A stretch of DNA of 43,457 bases from Paulinella micropora (GCA_009731375.1 BJOX01000048.1:177199-220655), one strand, 5' to 3'. Positions 9,674 through 19,583 are shown, counted from the first letter of the stretch. Notes: generated from the letters alone by a model not told the origin. Translations and numbers: made by a program.

Positions 9674-10822
9674 TAAAAACCATTTCAAAACTATGTTTCA
9701 GGATCATGCCAAAGCTGTGGTCCGGATATGATGTGCTTGTTGCACATAGTGCATTTGAAACTTCTAGCAAAATGTCCCCTAAATTGAATGCACTGTGAGA
9801 AATGGTTGCTGGAGCCTTCAGTTCATATAAGCAGGTGCTGCCACCTACAATTTTTCAGTTGATTTAGAACATGAGTAATAATAGTACATGACAAGTACAC
9901 CATGACAGTATGTGTACGAGATGCACAGTGATGTTGTAGTTTGGTAGTAGTGAGTGAAATTTCAAAACAACAAAGAATATTGACAAGAGGGAACACATAC
10001 TGCAACTGAATGCATCTGCATACCCATATGAGTACTAGAAAACCAATGAAATGCTCTGTATCTGCGTTTGGGTCTCTTATGAGACAGAATGAGTATTTTT
10101 TGAGTTGTGGATTCAGTATTTTCGAGTGGCAAAAAAGCCTTGTAGATGTGAGAAGAAGGAAAAGGTAGAAGCACAAAATATACACAGCAGTTATTCGAAC
10201 ATGACCCAAGAAGTTGGAACTGTGTATCACAGCTGGGAAAAGCTACAGATGCATTTCACTAAAAGACACCCCAAATGCACTTTTTCTCAAGCTCTGCCGG
10301 CCCGAAGCGGAAAAAGACTGGACTGATACGGGAGACATAGGCATTTTGGACCCCGACAAAGATGTACCAGCGTTTTTTCCCCAGTTTTGCTTTCGAAGTT
10401 TCAAGGCTCCAACACTGGCTGGTTTGGGTTGCTTATTTTTCGTTCTTCACTTCAGTAGTAACGAAAAGCAAGCATACATTCAGTTCTCTGCCTGTTTTCC
10501 ATCCATGAACAGCTGCACAGGAAAACTTTATTTGACCTTGCATAGCGCTTGGTCAACACCCAAGCATTTTGCGGACGACATGTGCCTCTTCTGTATTTGG
10601 TGAGCTCCTCGCTTGAAAGGTCATGTAAGTTTCTATCACTTGTTTATGGGACCTGGCATTCGGTGCTGTCCTTGCTGCGTTGTGGCTGCTTGTCGTAGCG
10701 TACATCTGCCTGCTTACATATGGTCGGCATGCATGTGTTCTACGCTTGTTGTTGGAACTATGAATTCATCTTTCATTTAATTTTGATACCTTCTCTTCTG
10801 ACATTAATGTTTTGTGCTTACT
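9674..10822. other. no confident gene
   Basis: Mixed-composition unique sequence. Short frames on both strands lack recognisable domains. A minus-strand stretch near 9690-9790 reads a CxxC-type pattern (CTMCNKHI), and one near 10000-10090 reads FIGFLVLI; either could be transposase debris but neither is supported further. Confidence 0.5.
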
Positions 10823-11073
10823 ACTACTATAGGTACTACTATAGGGCAGTTATCTTTATATTCATATACATAAATTTAACTCATTTCACCATATTTCGCT
10901 CTCCTATTAATCAACAAAAACAAGCAAAACTAGAAAATCGCACCTTTTCGTAAACTATTAATACTAAGCATCCTTATCCCCCTTTTCTTATTCTTTTTCA
11001 GTGTCCTGAGCCCCCTTATCTTTTTCCAAAAACAAAATGTGCTCTGTATTGAAAGTTGGTAAAAAAAAGAATT
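10823..11073 (+). repeat. left ~250-bp direct repeat flanking the viral block
   Basis: Begins ACTACTATAGGTACTACTAT and ends near GAAAGTTGGTAAA. It matches 31048-31296 in the same orientation along its whole length with a few substitutions and 1-3-base indels. Polinton ends are normally inverted repeats, so the same-direction arrangement is unusual. Confidence 0.9.
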
Positions 11074-11119
11074 AAAAAAGTAAGACAACTACCAAAAGTA
11101 AAATGGTAATAGGATTTTT

Positions 11120-11230
11120 TTTAAAAAAACGCAAGAGTGCATGATAATGTACGAGTGGGAGGGTCGAACCCGCGACACAGAAAACTGAGCGTGAGCACCC
11201 TTCCCATTCATCTACCAGACCCTCTGCGCA
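11120..11230 (-). ncRNA. tRNA-like Pol III unit (tRNA-derived element)
   Basis: On the minus strand TGGTAGATGAATGG resembles an A box and GGGTTCGACCC matches a B box, about 45 bases apart, with a T7 run roughly 25 bases after the B box as a Pol III terminator. The T arm pairs imperfectly, and the acceptor stem is weak, so this is better read as a tRNA-derived SINE head or decayed tRNA than as a working tRNA. No anticodon is assigned. It lies between the left direct repeat and the first viral frame. Confidence 0.45.
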
Positions 11231-11446
11231 CCCATTTGTAACAAGCACACTCATAAAAATATACACATCCGGCTTGAGAGAACATCTGGAAAAAAGGTGA
11301 AGTAGGAGCAACCGATGAAAAAGGAAAAATAAAATATCAAATCACGAATAAAAGGAAGAAACCGCTCACGCACCTAACAGAAAAATGTTTTTTTTTTGTT
11401 TTCGCATTTCTTGTCATTTTCGGACTTCTTTCATTCCTTCAAAGAA

Positions 11447-11554
11447 ATGAGCGACAGCGAAAGTGTTGATGAATCGAGTAGGGAGGAGACTAAGGATTGG
11501 AATGAATATTATGAAGACAAATCAGAATCAGTAGTCAAAAGGATAAGAGAATGA
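11447..11554 (+). CDS. small acidic protein, 35 aa
   Basis: A short frame from ATG at 11447 encodes MSDSESVDESSREETKDWNE and continues to KRIRE. It is Ser/Glu/Asp-rich with a basic end. Its stop overlaps the ATG of the next gene in an ATGA junction, the same coupling seen at 20225 and 20850 in this element, which supports it being real. It could alternatively be the start of the downstream coiled-coil protein separated by a frameshift. No function is recognised. Confidence 0.4.
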   Translation: MSDSESVDESSREETKDWNEYYEDKSESVVKRIRE

Positions 11555-11895
11555 TTGAAGATAAAATTGAAATACATAAGAATAAAAAAAGTGAAATAGA
11601 AAACATAATAGATGAACTATACCCTCGCTTAAATTCAGTTGACGAAAGATTGGAAGTTATTGAAGAGAACAATAAAAGGAAGGAAAAAATAAATAAAGCA
11701 AAACGAAAGAGAAAGAGAAATGAGGATAATAAAAAGAAAGAAATGAAGTTGCTTGATAGTTGGCTTCTAGCAAAGAAACAGATATTATCTTTAAACGAAG
11801 AAGAGTATGCCAGAAATTTGATTGAAAACGGAAAATCTTTTGAAGATGTATTATTTGAATGGAATACATATCAAAAGAGAATTCAAAATAACTGA
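11551..11895 (+). CDS. coiled-coil basic protein, 114 aa
   Basis: Starts at the ATG that overlaps the preceding stop. Residues 1-60 form a heptad-like coiled coil rich in I, L, E and K (for example IENIIDELYPRLNSVDERLE), followed by a strongly basic KRKRKRN stretch and a C-terminal helical segment with LSLNEEEYARNLIE. It lies at the left end of the viral block. The composition suggests a small DNA- or partner-binding protein; no family is recognised. Confidence 0.55.
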   Translation: MIEDKIEIHKNKKSEIENIIDELYPRLNSVDERLEVIEENNKRKEKINKAKRKRKRNEDNKKKEMKLLDSWLLAKKQILSLNEEEYARNLIENGKSFEDVLFEWNTYQKRIQNN

Positions 11896-12119
11896 GTTGT
11901 CTTGTTTGTGTTGTGTGGTGTGCCTACCCGCTCACCTCTCCTCAATCAACACGGCACACACTCACACAAGACGATATAATTATTTTTTATTAGTAAAAAA
12001 GCAACGTTGTTGTTTTTGGGTAGTCCAAAATAATGACTCTACCTCATTAGAATACATTAAACTGCTTCCAGGCATTACCCACACATGTGTTTTGTGCTTT
12101 CTTGATATGTGGGTAGGCG

Positions 12120-12614
12120 ATGCCACCGAAGAAGAAGACCACCGCTCCCGCTCCTGAGCCTGTGTCTGAGCCTGCACCTACACCTACTGAGCCTGCACCT
12201 ACTGAGCCTGCACCTACTAAAATACTGAGCCTGCACCTGCTGAGCCAGCCGACCAGAAGCATCAGGCCTCGGCCGACGGAAAGCAGGGCAATGCGGAAAA
12301 TCCGTTTGACTTGGTTAGGCCGAAAAAGTCCAAAGCCAAATCCTTCAAAGTATAGGGAAGGAAAGGAGTGCTATGTTTCTTTTGTTAGCGACCACAAAAA
12401 GCCAAACATCATACATGATGCAGCGGACGCCAATTATACAACTCGTGTAAAAGCAATCGAAATGATATGCCCCGGCGATCCAGATTTGTACTTTGTCGCA
12501 ATAGGTGTCGATAACATTGTGAGAGTGTTTCATTCGTGGTCGGCACTTAAAAACTATTACATTCTGGATAAGGTGCCTTACATTACCAAGTTATGTGATG
12601 ACAAACGAGAGTAA
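12120..12614 (+). CDS. Pro/Glu/Thr-rich repeat protein with C-terminal globular domain, two frameshifts
   Basis: Starts MPPKKKTTAPAPEP and contains tandem TEPAP units. After about residue 33 the coding-like frame shifts: the neighbouring frame reads ADGKQGNAENPFDLVRPKKS between about 12225 and 12345, then the original frame resumes at YREGKECYVSFVSDHKKPN and runs through a 75-residue globular region with VKAIEMICPGDPDLYFVAIG to the stop. The two changes compensate each other. The stop is one base from the convergent integrase stop. No family is recognised. Confidence 0.55.
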   Translation: MPPKKKTTAPAPEPVSEPAPTPTEPAPTEPAPTKILSLHLLSQPTRSIRPRPTESRAMRKIRLTWLGRKSPKPNPSKYREGKECYVSFVSDHKKPNIIHDAADANYTTRVKAIEMICPGDPDLYFVAIGVDNIVRVFHSWSALKNYYILDKVPYITKLCDDKRE

Positions 12615-12615
12615 A

Positions 12616-13622
12616 CTACAAATCCAGCACCTCCTTCTTCTTTCGGACTCTGACACTCGTACGCACATTTGAGGAGTCAATTTGTTCTCTATTCAGTAAA
12701 TGCTTTGTTTGCTTTTCCTTTGTTAATTTTTTTAATTCTTTATTAATATCCGGTTCGTCGTTTGTGTTGTCCGGTTCCTCTTCGGCGGCCTCGGTCTTTA
12801 ATAAGTGTCGGGGCGGTACTATATCATCATTTGTTAATATAATGCGGTAGCCCTTACGGCCATTTACTTTATATATTTGTTTGCTCCAAGTCTTACCGCC
12901 CTTTTCTAATATGTGTTTTTTGTTAAGTTTTATTACCTTGTCTCGTTCTTTGAAATCAAATAAATTCTTATCCACATAATCTTCTTGCTTGTTAGTATCA
13001 GTGCCATTAATACTTCAAGTGGTGAGGCCTTAATAGTTGAGTGCTTCTTTTTGTTGTAATAATAAACAACATCTTCAATGTAATTTATCCAATCAAAGTT
13101 ACCATTATAAGACCATATAACATGCAGTTGTTCTCGTAGAGTTCTTACAAATCTATCAACAATACCTAATGAATTATGGTCTCCAACTTCAACCTTAAAT
13201 GATTAATACCATTATTATCCATTCATTCTCCAACCGCACCCTTAAATTCACCACCGCTGTCTGAGATAAATGCCTTGGGCTTTGGTAGTTTTTTGAGTGC
13301 TTCTAATACCGTAGTTGAAAACTTATTTTTTAACGGGACTGCATAAGCATACCGACTATGAATATCAATCCAAATAAAAGCAAAAGTATAATTTTTATTT
13401 TTTGTTGCGACTTTTGTCATATCCATTAAATCAATATTTACCATATCTAAAACTTTATCTGCCCATATTGTTGTGCCCCTTGTTCTGGGCTTTGTCTGCC
13501 GAAATATTTCCTGTGCTGTATCTTTTTTTTTCTTCCTCTGGTGGTTTGCCTTTCGGAGTATCTTCTAGTTGTGTATCTTTATCCTGTGCATTGATATTAG
13601 CAGTCGTATGTTTGTTGTCCAT
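12616..13622 (-). pseudogene. retroviral-type integrase (rve), disrupted
   Basis: Joins the virus to host DNA by strand transfer. The catalytic core is visible: an aspartate in NIDLMDMTKVA, the strand FIWIDIHSRYAYAVPL, the second aspartate in FISDSGGEFKG, and a third motif in DHNSLGIVDRFVRTLRE, where an aspartate stands at the place usually held by glutamate. A C-terminal domain follows (KGGKTWSKQIYKVNGRKGY), then a charged tail. No N-terminal HHCC zinc finger is seen. The gene is broken: a one-base change of frame in the A run near 13535, a TGA near 13220, and single missing-A type shifts near 13192 and 12996. Its ATG overlaps the preceding stop as TAATG (13620-13624), indicating a co-transcribed minus-strand cluster. 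Confidence 0.88.
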
Positions 13623-13882
13623 TAAAATTTAAGAAATACTTTATCTGTCTCTTGACTTTTTTCTTTACTCTTTGGTGTATTGTTATATACATTGACTGAT
13701 ATTTTTTCACTTCGTTTTTTGCCGCCTCGCTGTTTTCTGCCTGTTGTTTCATAATCTTCGCTTTCTTCACTTTCACTTTCTTCTTCTTCTTCGCTGTCAT
13801 TCTCTGGCTTCTTGGGTGGTGGTGCTTTCTTTGCGGTTTTCTTCTTAGGCTTTTTAGCATTCTTTTTTATCTTTCTAAGCAT
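13622..13882 (-). CDS. Lys-rich/acidic small protein, 86 aa
   Basis: Starts MLRKIKKNAKKPKKKTAKKA, followed by an acidic block (SEEEEESESEESEDYE) and a basic C-terminal part. The start lies inside the upstream gene's end (shared ATGCTTAG), and the stop overlaps the integrase ATG. Histone-tail-like basic plus acidic composition suggests a nucleic-acid or chromatin-associated role, but no domain is recognised. An in-frame upstream codon exists, but the overlap favours this start. Confidence 0.55.
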   Translation of the reverse strand: MLRKIKKNAKKPKKKTAKKAPPPKKPENDSEEEEESESEESEDYETTGRKQRGGKKRSEKISVNVYNNTPKSKEKSQETDKVFLKF

Positions 13883-14147
13883 AATTATGATTAGCAATAA
13901 CCTCAGACATATCAATTCCGCTGTCGCTGTCGCTTTCGTCTTCTACGATTTCGGGTTTTGCCAGTATTTCCTTAGCAACACTTAACTCAGCATCAGTTTC
14001 AATTATTTCATCTATTGTCTTATCTTTCAGTTCCCCCTTCTTGCGGAGCCGTTCGCGAGCCCATTCTTCCTTTCGCCGTTCAGCATTTTCTCTATTTGCT
14101 TGAACAGCCTTTTTCCAATTTTCCTTTGATGCTTGCTTTGACGGCAT
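13875..14147 (-). CDS. charged helical small protein, 90 aa
   Basis: Starts MPSKQASKENWKKAVQANRE, contains a highly charged helix (RRKEEWARERLRKKGE) and an acidic end with DESDSDSGIDMSEV. First gene of the minus-strand cluster leading to the integrase, and divergent from the fiber gene across a 76-bp AT-rich spacer. No family is recognised. Confidence 0.6.
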   Translation of the reverse strand: MPSKQASKENWKKAVQANRENAERRKEEWARERLRKKGELKDKTIDEIIETDAELSVAKEILAKPEIVEDESDSDSGIDMSEVIANHNYA

Positions 14148-14223
14148 AATTTAGATATGCTTTTAATCTTTGTTGCTATAATTTAACAAAAATAAAATTA
14201 ATTATTTAATAAATATATATAAT
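14148..14223. promoter_or_regulatory. AT-rich divergent intergenic spacer, likely bidirectional promoter
   Basis: Only 76 bp separate the start codons of the minus-strand cluster and the plus-strand fiber gene. It is almost pure A/T with TATAATTTAAC and TATATATAATATG next to the fiber ATG. Promoter activity is inferred from position only. Confidence 0.4.
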
Positions 14224-17200
14224 ATGTCGAACTTCAAGTCGCTCTTAGGTTTGTCTGAAATCGCCACAGACAGCCTATCAATCGCAAACTTAGATTTAAC
14301 CAACACAAACATAGTCGGTTTAAACACAGACAGAGTGCCAAAAGATGCCGACCCCGTAAATCTTTATTTTACCGATGTGCGATTTGATACACGACTGGCT
14401 ACCAAAAGCACAACGGACATTAAAGAAGGGCTTAATTATTATTGGACTGATGGGCGATTTGATACACGTCTCGCTTAAAAATCAACAACTGACCTAAAAG
14501 AAAGACTTAATTATTATTGGACTGATAACCGCTTTGACACACGTCTCGCTTTAAAATCAACATCAGACATCAAAGAGGGAAAAAAAATTATACTACACAG
14601 AGCAACGAGTAAGGGACAACGACGAAGTCAAAGCCTCAACTCAACACCGCTCTAATACATCCAATCCGCACCAAACCAGTCTATACAATCTGATTGACAC
14701 TAACATATCTGCACCAGTGGTCGGTCAATACTTAACATACAACGATGTAAATGGTAAATGGAGGAATACCACCCTCGGTTCAATTGATACACTTTCAGAT
14801 GTAGTCATAACCGCACCAATAGCCACTAATAGTTATCTCACATATAATTCAATAAACTGGGTAAATAAAACATTTCCGATAAATGTGGATGAATTCGGTA
14901 ATATTAGTATGGGCGGATATTTGAATATAACAGGAGTAAATTTACTGAATACAAAAGATGTTGATGAATGGATATTTGAACATAATTATAATAATAATAA
15001 AGTTTCAGCAGGTGGAAGTACAGATAGCCACAGCGATGTGACAATAACAGGCTTCCCCGCAGATAATCAATTACTCATTTATAGCACGGGTCAATGGAGA
15101 AATACGACTTCACCCTTTCTGAGATTAGACGGAACCACGACTATGACGGGAGGACTAAATATGAACAACCAAAACATTACAAATGTAAATCAACTAAATG
15201 GTAGGGCTATCGCAACTTGGTTATCAGAGCACGACTCCAACAACGCGAAAGTGTCAGCAAGTGGAAGTATTGATACACATAGTGATGTGATTATAACAAC
15301 AGCAACAGACATAATCAACTACTTATTTATAGCACAGGACAATGGCGAAATGTGGCATCGCCCTTTCTTAGATTAGACGGCACCGTCAGTATGACAGGAG
15401 CATTAAATATGGGTGGTTATGCTATTTCAGGGGCTTCTACATATAATGGAATTAATGTCACCACTCTTGCAGTTGATGGTTCGGTGGTTAAACTAACAGG
15501 AGACCAAACCATAGCAGGAACCAAAACATTCAGCAACATAATAAATGCTAGTGCGGGTATTGATATGAAAAGCCAAAGCCTAACAAATGTTAATCTTGTT
15601 GATGGTGTGGATGTTTCTGTTCTTGATACTTCTGTGGTTAAATTAACAGGAGACCAAACCATAGCAGGCAATAAAAAATTTACATCAGTTTTAGAAGTAA
15701 GTGGTTCATCAAATCCTGCTTCTTTTGACGGAATCGGCATCGCCTTTGATACAAAAATAGGAATGATTGCAGCACAGAAAATAGCAACAGCGACATTTTA
15801 TCCGATACAAATAACTGGTTCGTATGTAGAGTTGTATTCAGGTAATATTTTGATTATAAATGCAACTGGAACAACATTAAGTTTGAACAACAACAGAATA
15901 ACAAACTTAGCCACACCATCAGCAACAACGGACGGAGCAAACAAAAGTTATGTGGATACATTAGACATACAAAATGTAAAACTAACAACAGACCAAACCA
16001 TAACAGGAAGTAAAACATTTAATGGGGCAAGCACTACGATAAAATATCTAACTTTAACACAAACGACTGATTTTAATAATCAAGTTATCATTAATGGTGG
16101 AAATATAACATATAATGGGGCGAGGATATTAAACCAAAATGGAGGAGATATATTCTTTTCACGGACATCAGATGATTATCAATATTTCTTATTTACTCAA
16201 CATACTGCTACAAGTGGAACCGCGAACCAAAGAGGTTATGTATTTACAAATGTAGCATTTGATGTAAAAGGAGCAGGTCTTTATATTTCAAAACTTTTGG
16301 ATAATAACAGTGCTTCGTCTGACATTGTCCATTTTAACAATGCTGGTGGTATGCGGTTTTATGGGGACTTAGATATGAACTCAAACAACATGACAAGTGC
16401 TGGAACAATAACGGGAACATCAATTACTTCAACTGCTGGCATGACTACAACAACATTAACAACGAGTGATAAAATAACAACAGCACTAGGCAAACCGATA
16501 ATCATAGGCAGAACAACGAAAGGAGTAGGAGTAACTGGCTTATAATTATATGGAACAGAAGGAAATGCGAATGGCCCACATATTCAAGCATTCGTTCATA
16601 CATCAGTTTATCCCACATTCCAATTATTGAATTATAGTCAGGACAATATTGCTTTAAGTTTTGATAGTTATTGGGAGGGTGGTGGCTGGAAATCAAGCGA
16701 CCCAGGCTCAAACTTTCAAATATACAAAATGAGTGATAAACTCGCTTTTAACTACAAATCAGGAGTATCACTTGGAGGAGNNNNNNNNNNACTACAAATC
16801 AGGAGTATCACGTGGAGGAGCCATAACATTTAGCGAGGCGATCAACATAAGCAATACAGGGGTAATAACCGCAAATGCAGGCATATCTGTTGTTAATAGC
16901 ACGGCAGATATAAGAGGAGAAGTAAAAAGTGGGTCTTATGCTACACCAGTCGGATTATATGTCACAGCCAATCTTGCAGCATCTTCTGCCTGTGTTGAAT
17001 TCAGACACAGCAACGGGACACAGGGAGTTGGTTTTGGGAAGCAATACCAATCAAGACTTACATTTTTATGCGAGGGGAAGTGGAGTTATCTATGCTCAGA
17101 GTGCTATAAGTTGTTCTTCAACATTAACTCTTCCAACAACATCCAGCGGTTCTTTAACAATAAGACAAAGACCAAGTTCTACTTACGACCCACAAATATA

Positions 17201-17732
17201 TATGAAATCAGGAGGATATTCAAATTATGTCACAATCTGCTCATCTCAGGGAATTCTACCTGCTTGGACTACTTCAAACTCTTTAGGTGAGCCGTCTGGC
17301 AGTTACAATTATGTTCCGCTTAACGGAGCTTGGACAAACTCATCGGACAGGAGGCTAAAATCAGATATTAAAACATTAGACTGCGGGGATTGTTGTAAGA
17401 AACTAATGCAAATAAATTGTTGTTCATATTATTTGAAATCAGACGAAAAGAAAGAACAAAAGAACCACGGATTTATTGCTGATGAAGTTAAAAAAATATT
17501 TCCTGAATTTGTATCTGAAAGTGGAATGAAAGCAGATGATGGAAATGGAAATCTTGAAGGCATAACATATACAAGTTTTATACCAATATTGGTCAGTGCT
17601 TTTCAACATATGGCGGAAAAGGTAGTTAATTTAGAAAAACAAAATAATAATCTCATGCTTATTATAGAAGATCTATCTAAGCAACTTTCTGAAATACCAG
17701 CAGTCGCGCTTCCTCCTAATGCCCAACACTAA
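14224..17732 (+). pseudogene. phage-type fiber protein with C-terminal S74 intramolecular chaperone, disrupted
   Basis: A receptor-fiber-like gene of about 1,150 codons. The N-terminal part has tandem repeats of the phage type (YYWTDNRFDTRLALKSTSD). The middle has tail-fiber repeats: SPFLRLDGTxxMTG near 15110 and 15355, and LTGDQTIAGTKTF-like units near 15490, 15645 and 15980. The end matches Peptidase_S74: Ser at 17343-17345 and Lys at 17358-17360 in SDRRLK form the known self-cleaving dyad, followed by NHGFIADEVKKIFPEFV and a terminal coiled coil. Lesions: TAA 14476-14478, an extra A in the A8 run 14580-14587, a frame change near 15310, TAA 16543-16545, the N gap at 16781-16790, and a frame change near 17040. 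In this family the C-terminal domain trimerises the fiber and then cuts itself off. Confidence 0.85.
16781..16790. other. assembly gap (10 N) with duplicated flanks
   Basis: The 30 bases before the gap and the 30 after it are the same apart from one base, so two overlapping contig ends were probably placed side by side. Confidence 0.95.
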
Positions 17733-17916
17733 TACAACTAGACTTCACAGACCACCGCCTATTATGGAGATGGATGGCGAACTAACTCCCGAATTAAAGT
17801 CTCTTGAAGTAGAACTAAAGACTGAGGAAACAAAAGTAGAGCACGAATTGGAGGATAGCTGGAATTGTTGTTGTATAAAAAATAGGCCAACCGACAGCAG
17901 AGTTATTAAATACTAA
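17719..17916 (+). CDS. small acidic protein, 65 aa
   Basis: Starts at ATG 17719 inside the last codons of the fiber gene and overlaps it by 14 bases. It is Pro-rich at the start, then acidic (DGELTPELKSLEVELKTEE), with a CCC cluster near the end. The overlap and length suit a compact viral genome. No function is recognised. Confidence 0.45.
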   Translation: MPNTNTTRLHRPPPIMEMDGELTPELKSLEVELKTEETKVEHELEDSWNCCCIKNRPTDSRVIKY

Positions 17917-17922
17917 TTTCAA

Positions 17923-18069
17923 ATGGGTATCATTATCGCCATTATAACCCTTTGTATCGTGAGGCTATCTGAAAAGAACTTGCCGTGCGAGGTTGCTAAT
18001 ACTTATGTCGGAATTTTAACACTATTGATTGGCATATGCCTTCCATCGCCTTCTTCAAGTAAGAAGTGA
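17923..18069 (+). CDS. small membrane protein, 48 aa
   Basis: Starts MGIIIAIITLCIVRL only six bases after the preceding stop. Two hydrophobic segments (IIIAIITLCIV and YVGILTLLIGICL) are joined by a short charged loop, giving a likely two-helix membrane protein. It converges with the minus-strand gene at 18055-18312 and overlaps its end by 15 bases. Function unknown; too small to assign. Confidence 0.45.
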   Translation: MGIIIAIITLCIVRLSEKNLPCEVANTYVGILTLLIGICLPSPSSSKK

Positions 18070-18312
18070 GCACTCGTATAAATGTATTTTATACCATGAA
18101 CTAATAGTATCGTTGGCACAGATTAAAGGAACCGCATCATCAAAACTAACACACCAATCACTCATAGGCTTATACACACATTTAAATTTAGTTTCAATAC
18201 CTTTCTGAATATAATAAGCACACGCATCTCGCTTTGTTTGATTTACTCTGCTATAAAAGTCGCAGGCAGTCCGCGAAATAGCCGAGCACACAAACAAGAA
18301 TATTAAAATCAT
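18055..18312 (-). CDS. small secreted or membrane-anchored Cys-rich protein, 85 aa
   Basis: The N-terminus MILIFLFVCSAISRTACDFY looks like a signal peptide. After it come further cysteines in DACAYY, FKCVY, DWCVS, LICAN and YECS, a number that would permit two or three disulfides. It is an isolated minus-strand gene among plus-strand structural genes, with an AT-rich upstream region. No family is recognised. Export through the host secretory route is inferred from the signal peptide only. Confidence 0.5.
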   Translation of the reverse strand: MILIFLFVCSAISRTACDFYSRVNQTKRDACAYYIQKGIETKFKCVYKPMSDWCVSFDDAVPLICANDTISSWYKIHLYECSLLT

Positions 18313-18437
18313 TTTTTTTATATCAAAGATTTTTTTAAATCTATGTATATTATAGTATGTTGGAGCACAAATAGCAACAGATTATTTTTCTGAGTAATGA
18401 TTTTGTGGGAAGCAAAACATTTAATAAAAATATTCAA

Positions 18438-18716
18438 ATGTCATTCACACCAACCAAAATGAATGTTAAGTTTATTCATTATACGAACGACCAGACGGAA
18501 ACCAAACCAGAATTCTTTATATGGACAGAATTGGAATTATTGGCACATTTGCAGATAGTAATATAGCAAAACATTTCAAATCTCAGTTATAATATGGGTG
18601 TCGTTGGTTGGACGGACGGGCAATATACATTTAAAGTCCTTGAAACTGACAGCGGAAATATTGATACAGGAAATTTAGCGGGAAGAATTGTCATATGCTT
18701 AGAGTTTTTGGCTTAA
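18438..18716 (+). pseudogene. small unrecognised gene in two frames
   Basis: A frame from ATG 18438 (MSFTPTKMNVKFIHYTNDQT) ends at TAG 18564-18566. A second frame from ATG 18594 reads MGVVGWTDGQYTFKVLETDS and ends at 18716. The stretch between them is open in a neighbouring frame reading GTFADSNIAKHFKS. This is best explained as one roughly 90-residue gene with indels. It is preceded by ATATTCAAATG and sits 10 bases before the ATPase gene. No family is recognised. Confidence 0.4.
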
Positions 18717-18726
18717 TAATATAGTA

Positions 18727-19545
18727 ATGCAAAAAATAAACAATGTCAATGTGAAACCAGTGAAGCAGGAAGGCGAAGGAAACAAAAAAGCAAAAGGTTA
18801 TAAATTATTTAATGAGCCCTATTCCAATATATTTATACTCGCCCGTAAGAAAAGTGGAAAAACAACAGCACTCTTTGAAATACTGAAACGAACTACCGAC
18901 AGAAAAGCCCGTATTGTCATTATTGCTTCAACAATACACAAGGACTACATTTATAAAGCAATGGTAAAGCACTTTAAGAACAGGGGAAACCCGATGGCAG
19001 TATATACCTTTCTCAAATCAGATGGTGTGAATGTCATTGATTATGAGTTAGACAAACTGAACAAACCAAACGAAGAACAAGAAGGTGAAATTAAACAGGA
19101 TGATAAAGAACCAATGGAGAAACCGCAATTTCTTTATTTCGGAAAAGAAAAGAAACAGATAAAGGAGGCACCAAAAGAACGACCGAGTAAGTATATTTCG
19201 CCAGAGGTTGTTTTTGTCTTGGACGATTTAGGAAGTGGATTAAGAGACAAGTCCGTAAGTGATTTGTTAAAAAAGAACAGACACTATAAAAGTAAGGTGA
19301 TTATGTCAAGCCAGTATCTGAATGACCTTAGGCCAGAAACCATTAAGCAGTTAGACTATTTATTAATCTTTCCAGGACAATGTCAGGACAAAATGGAACT
19401 TGTGTATAAACACTTAGACTTATCTTTTGATTTTGATTACTTTCTGGAAAAGTATCACGAGGCTACAAAGGAACAATTTAACTTTCTTTATGTTTCAAGT
19501 GTTGATGATGAGTTGAGAAAAAATTTTAATTTTCGTCTTAAATAA
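18727..19545 (+). CDS. genome-packaging ATPase (FtsK/HerA, A32-like)
   Basis: 272-residue P-loop ATPase that would drive viral DNA into the capsid. The Walker A motif is ARKKSGKT at residues 39-46, preceded by the hydrophobic strand NIFILA. Walker B is VVFVLDDLG with acidic residues at 166-167. A conserved MSSQYLNDLRPETIKQLDYL segment follows, typical of the sensor region of this family. The frame is intact from ATG to TAA. Residues about 105-150 form a charged, low-complexity insertion. Its position ahead of the core precursor, protease and capsid genes is the usual Polinton neighbourhood. Confidence 0.9.
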   Translation: MQKINNVNVKPVKQEGEGNKKAKGYKLFNEPYSNIFILARKKSGKTTALFEILKRTTDRKARIVIIASTIHKDYIYKAMVKHFKNRGNPMAVYTFLKSDGVNVIDYELDKLNKPNEEQEGEIKQDDKEPMEKPQFLYFGKEKKQIKEAPKERPSKYISPEVVFVLDDLGSGLRDKSVSDLLKKNRHYKSKVIMSSQYLNDLRPETIKQLDYLLIFPGQCQDKMELVYKHLDLSFDFDYFLEKYHEATKEQFNFLYVSSVDDELRKNFNFRLK

Positions 19546-19583
19546 AACATATCTTATAAATAATTATTTTTTTACTTATCATA

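Noticed and set aside
9690-10090. Minus-strand FIGFLVLI and CTMCNKHI segments as a piggyBac core and zinc finger
   Set aside because: They lie on the opposite strand from the better candidate fragment, in different frames, and the surrounding sequence shows no further matches.
10105-10603. Two plus-strand frames of 73 and 129 codons
   Set aside because: They overlap each other in different frames, show no recognisable domain and have no viral or host gene context.
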